Assembly (NCBI GenBank): GCA_003451595.1
Contig: DMDA01000066.1
Coordinates: 34,246 to 40,939, forward strand
Length of the DNA stretch: 6,694 nt
Direction of reading: 5' to 3'
From: Chloroflexota bacterium
GTDB lineage: Bacteria; Chloroflexota; Anaerolineae; Caldilineales; Caldilineaceae
The notes beneath the pieces were generated by a model that was not told where the DNA came from, did not search any database, and saw nothing but the letters and a program-made list of their open reading frames with translations. The first letter of the stretch is position 1; each line of letters starts with the position of its first letter. The translations under genes were made by a program, and so were the position numbers. This document shows positions 5,019-6,694 of this stretch, one piece after another.

Positions 5019-5621
5019 ATGATGCAATTCAACGTTGCGCAACTGCTGAAAGAGCCGACGGGCGCCACCCGGCGGTATGAGCTAAACGAAGCGATCGCTG
5101 GCTTGGATGAGGAACTCAAGTTTCTTGGCCCACTAGTTGGCAACGTGCAACTGCTCCGCACCAATAGCGGCATCCTGGCCACCGGCGCACTGAGCACGGT
5201 CGTCCAGGCGACATGCAATCGCTGTCTGGAGCCAATCGCTGTGCCCGTGCGCTTTGAGCTGGAGGAGAGCTTCCGACCGCTGACCGAGGTTTTCACAGGG
5301 CGCTATCTGCGTCCAGATGAATTTGAAGGCGCAGAGGAAGATTTAGAGGATGCAGCGCTGCTGATCAACGAGCAGCACATCCTGGATTTGGCGGAAGTGG
5401 TGCGTCAGCTGGTGTGGACGGCGCTGCCCATGTATCCTGGGTGCAACTGGACAGGCGATGGCCAATGCCCAAACCTGACCAGGCGCCTGGCTGAAATTGG
5501 CGAGCTTGAGGACGTCGAACTCTACTCAGATACCGACGCACGCCACGACGACGCCACGATCGACCCGCGTTGGGCGGCGCTGCTCAAGTTACGCAGTGGT
5601 GAAGACAGCCAACTCTCTTGA
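5019..5621 (+). CDS. yceD: YceD/DUF177 family protein, 23S rRNA-associated
   Basis: The 200-residue product matches the DUF177 pattern: an N-terminal beta-rich region, the TCNRCL motif (Cys66, Cys69), an acidic stretch (about 99-112), then LAEVVRQLVWTALPMYPGC with Cys142 and Cys150, and the C-terminal DPRWAALLKL. The four cysteines suggest a metal site. Members encoded next to rpmF are needed for normal 23S rRNA accumulation in E. coli and plants, and are thought to act in large-subunit assembly. Two adjacent ATGs are possible (5019, 5022); the second sits at the better distance (7 nt) from AGGAGG, so the first Met may not be used. A promoter and a structured leader precede it, and rpmF follows by 103 nt. 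The family call is firm; the biochemical role is not. Confidence 0.9.
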   Translation: MMQFNVAQLLKEPTGATRRYELNEAIAGLDEELKFLGPLVGNVQLLRTNSGILATGALSTVVQATCNRCLEPIAVPVRFELEESFRPLTEVFTGRYLRPDEFEGAEEDLEDAALLINEQHILDLAEVVRQLVWTALPMYPGCNWTGDGQCPNLTRRLAEIGELEDVELYSDTDARHDDATIDPRWAALLKLRSGEDSQLS

Positions 5622-5637
5622 GGTGGAAGCTGTCTTC
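5601..5637 (+). repeat. Inverted repeat spanning the yceD stop codon
   Basis: GAAGACAGC (5601-5609) pairs perfectly over 9 bp with GCTGTCTTC (5629-5637), enclosing 19 nt that include the TGA at 5619-5621. It is not followed by a T-run. It could be an intercistronic processing or stabilising hairpin that sets the yceD to rpmF ratio. Confidence 0.4.
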
Positions 5638-5724
5638 CTCTCAAATTGGAAATGGAAAAAAGCGCAGCAGAAAGCCAGTGGCTGGGGCTGCCGATGTGAC
5701 CCTGTGGGTAAGGAGTAAACAAAG

Positions 5725-5925
5725 ATGGTGCCACTACCAAAACGAAAATTGAGCAAAGGCCGCCGCGATCGACGGCGCGCCCACGATGCGCTAGGTGTGC
5801 CGGCGTTGGGTGAATGCAGCAACTGCCATCAGCCAGTGTTGCCCCACCGCGTCTGCCCCCACTGTGGTTTCTACAAGGGGCGGCAGGTGCTGGAGATCAA
5901 GGCCGAGAAGCCAGCAACGAAGTAG
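5725..5925 (+). CDS. rpmF: Large ribosomal subunit protein L32 (bL32), zinc-ribbon form
   Basis: The 66-residue basic protein has the diagnostic L32 start PKRKLSKGRRDRRRAHDAL and ends with a zinc ribbon: CSNC (Cys31, Cys34) and CPHC (Cys44, Cys47) followed by GFYKGRQVL. All four zinc ligands are present, so this is the zinc-containing form, not a cysteine-free paralogue. L32 is a component of the 50S subunit near the peptidyl-transferase region. AGGAG (5711-5715) stands 9 nt before the ATG. It follows yceD, as in many bacteria, but plsX and fabH, which commonly come next, are absent; fabD follows after a terminator. Confidence 0.96.
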   Translation: MVPLPKRKLSKGRRDRRRAHDALGVPALGECSNCHQPVLPHRVCPHCGFYKGRQVLEIKAEKPATK

Positions 5926-5940
5926 GCGCCGCGCAGCATA

Positions 5941-5976
5941 GGTGCAACGGCGCTACTGTAAGCGCAGTGGCGCACC
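5941..5976 (+). repeat. Imperfect hairpin downstream of rpmF
   Basis: CGCTACTG (5951-5958) pairs with CAGTGGCG (5965-5972; one G-U) around a 6-nt loop, and GGTG (5941-5944) can pair with CACC (5973-5976) across a 6-nt bulge. There is no T-run. It may protect the rpmF message end. The remaining sequence of the 162-bp gap, apart from the terminator, shows nothing recognisable. Confidence 0.35.
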
Positions 5977-6018
5977 CGCGAGGCTCATTGCTCACGGATC
6001 AACAGGTTGAGGTGTGAC

Positions 6019-6057
6019 AGAGGGATTTGGCAAGCGCTCCAAATCCCTCTTTGTTTT
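6019..6057 (+). terminator. Intrinsic terminator after yceD-rpmF
   Basis: AGAGGGATTTGG (6019-6030) is exactly complementary to CCAAATCCCTCT (6039-6050), a 12-bp stem with an 8-nt loop, followed by TTGTTTT (6051-6057). The T-rich side lies on the + strand only. It separates rpmF from fabD. Confidence 0.85.
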
Positions 6058-6087
6058 GCCACCACACAACGATGGAAGGGAACGATC

Positions 6088-6694
6088 ATGGCTGCATTTC
6101 TCTATCTCACTCGCGTCGACAATACAGCATTTCTCTTTCCCGGCCAGGGCAGTCAGCATGTCGGCATGGCTGGCGATCTGGCGGCGCATTATCCAGCCGC
6201 CCGCGCCGCTCTGGAGGAGGCCGACGATGTGCTCGGCTTTGCCCTGAGCCGTCTCATGCTCGACGGGCCGGAGCATGAGCTGACTGACACCATCAATGCC
6301 CAGCCTGCGCTGATGGCAGCCAGCGTCGCTGCACTGCGCGCATTGGAAGCCGAACTGGGCGATGCTGCTCCAGGCGCGGGCGCCAATGTCTTCGTCGCCG
6401 GTCACAGCATGGGCGAGTACACCGCGCTGGTGGCTGCAGGCAGCCTCAGTTACGCCGCCGGGCTACGCCTGGTGCGAGAGCGCGGGCGCCTGATGAAGCT
6501 GGCAGGTGAGCAGGCTCCCGGCATGATGGCGGCAGTGCTTGGCCTGGATGAAGCACAAGTGGCTGAGATTTGCGCCCAGGTTGCTGCGCACGGCGCCATC
6601 GCCCAGGTGGCCAACGACAATTGCCCAGGTCAGCTTGTGATTTCGGGTGACCGCAACGGTATGGAAGCGGCGATGGCGGCGATCACCGCAGCGG
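6088..6694 (+). CDS. fabD: Malonyl-CoA:ACP transacylase FabD, N-terminal two-thirds (3' end outside window)
   Basis: FabD moves the malonyl group from malonyl-CoA to acyl carrier protein, supplying the extender unit of type II fatty acid synthesis in the cytoplasm. The frame is open to the window end, with 202 complete codons of a family usually near 310. Visible motifs are FLFPGQGSQHVGM (15-27, oxyanion-hole region), NAQPAL (Gln72), the nucleophile elbow GHSMGE (105-110, catalytic Ser107), RERGRLM with the malonate-binding arginine (Arg132), and NDNCPGQLVISG (176-187). The catalytic histidine lies beyond the window. The ATG at 6088 has AGGGA (6077-6081) 6 nt upstream; it adds about ten residues before the usual TAFLFPGQG start, and no closer start codon is present. 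Only about 30 nt separate it from the preceding terminator. Confidence 0.95.
   Translation, partial: MAAFLYLTRVDNTAFLFPGQGSQHVGMAGDLAAHYPAARAALEEADDVLGFALSRLMLDGPEHELTDTINAQPALMAASVAALRALEAELGDAAPGAGANVFVAGHSMGEYTALVAAGSLSYAAGLRLVRERGRLMKLAGEQAPGMMAAVLGLDEAQVAEICAQVAAHGAIAQVANDNCPGQLVISGDRNGMEAAMAAITAA

Noticed and set aside
5652..5699. Possible 15-codon reading frame (MEKSAAESQWLGLPM) before rpmF
   Set aside because: No convincing ribosome binding site, no repeated regulatory codons, and frames of this size are expected by chance.

Overview
The window looks like a piece of a Chloroflexota chromosome (G+C-rich, probably an Anaerolineae/Caldilineae-type lineage). That placement is inferred from gene content: a receiver-less FHA/OmpR-type winged-helix regulator, a PknB-like kinase with a C-terminal membrane anchor, and the run hemW - coaD - small coiled-coil protein - yceD - rpmF - fabD. 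There are eight protein genes, two of them cut by the window ends, no RNA genes and no mobile element or CRISPR array. Most of the DNA is ordinary core-genome coding sequence. The unusual signals are in the gaps between genes.

Left part (1-1889): the C-terminal half of a divergent Amt/Rh-family membrane protein on the + strand converges, with a 27-nt gap, on a serine/threonine protein kinase on the - strand. The second conserved pore histidine of ammonium channels is alanine in the Amt-like protein. The kinase shares a 239-bp divergent intergenic region with the next + strand gene. In that region a 13-bp near-perfect palindrome (1742-1754) reads as an extended -10 promoter element on both strands, so one site could start both the kinase and the FHA regulator.

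Middle (1890-4870): a tight + strand operon of FHA-winged helix regulator, hemW (4-nt ATGA overlap), coaD and a small coiled-coil protein. The start of the coiled-coil gene is odd. The only good ribosome binding site is placed for an ATC codon at 4385, not for the TTG at 4394.

Right part (4871-6694): a consensus-like promoter (TTGACA-18-TATACT, 4900-4929) begins a second + strand unit, yceD (DUF177) - rpmF (ribosomal protein L32), followed by fabD. The predicted leader holds three consecutive hairpins, each with a 5-nt loop and separated by 10-nt linkers; the last sequesters the yceD Shine-Dalgarno sequence. A further quasi-palindrome overlaps the -35 box. A strong intrinsic terminator lies between rpmF and fabD, only about 30 nt before the fabD start and with no visible promoter after it, which suggests attenuation. 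The unit links ribosome assembly (YceD, L32) to fatty acid synthesis (FabD), with the CoA gene coaD just upstream.
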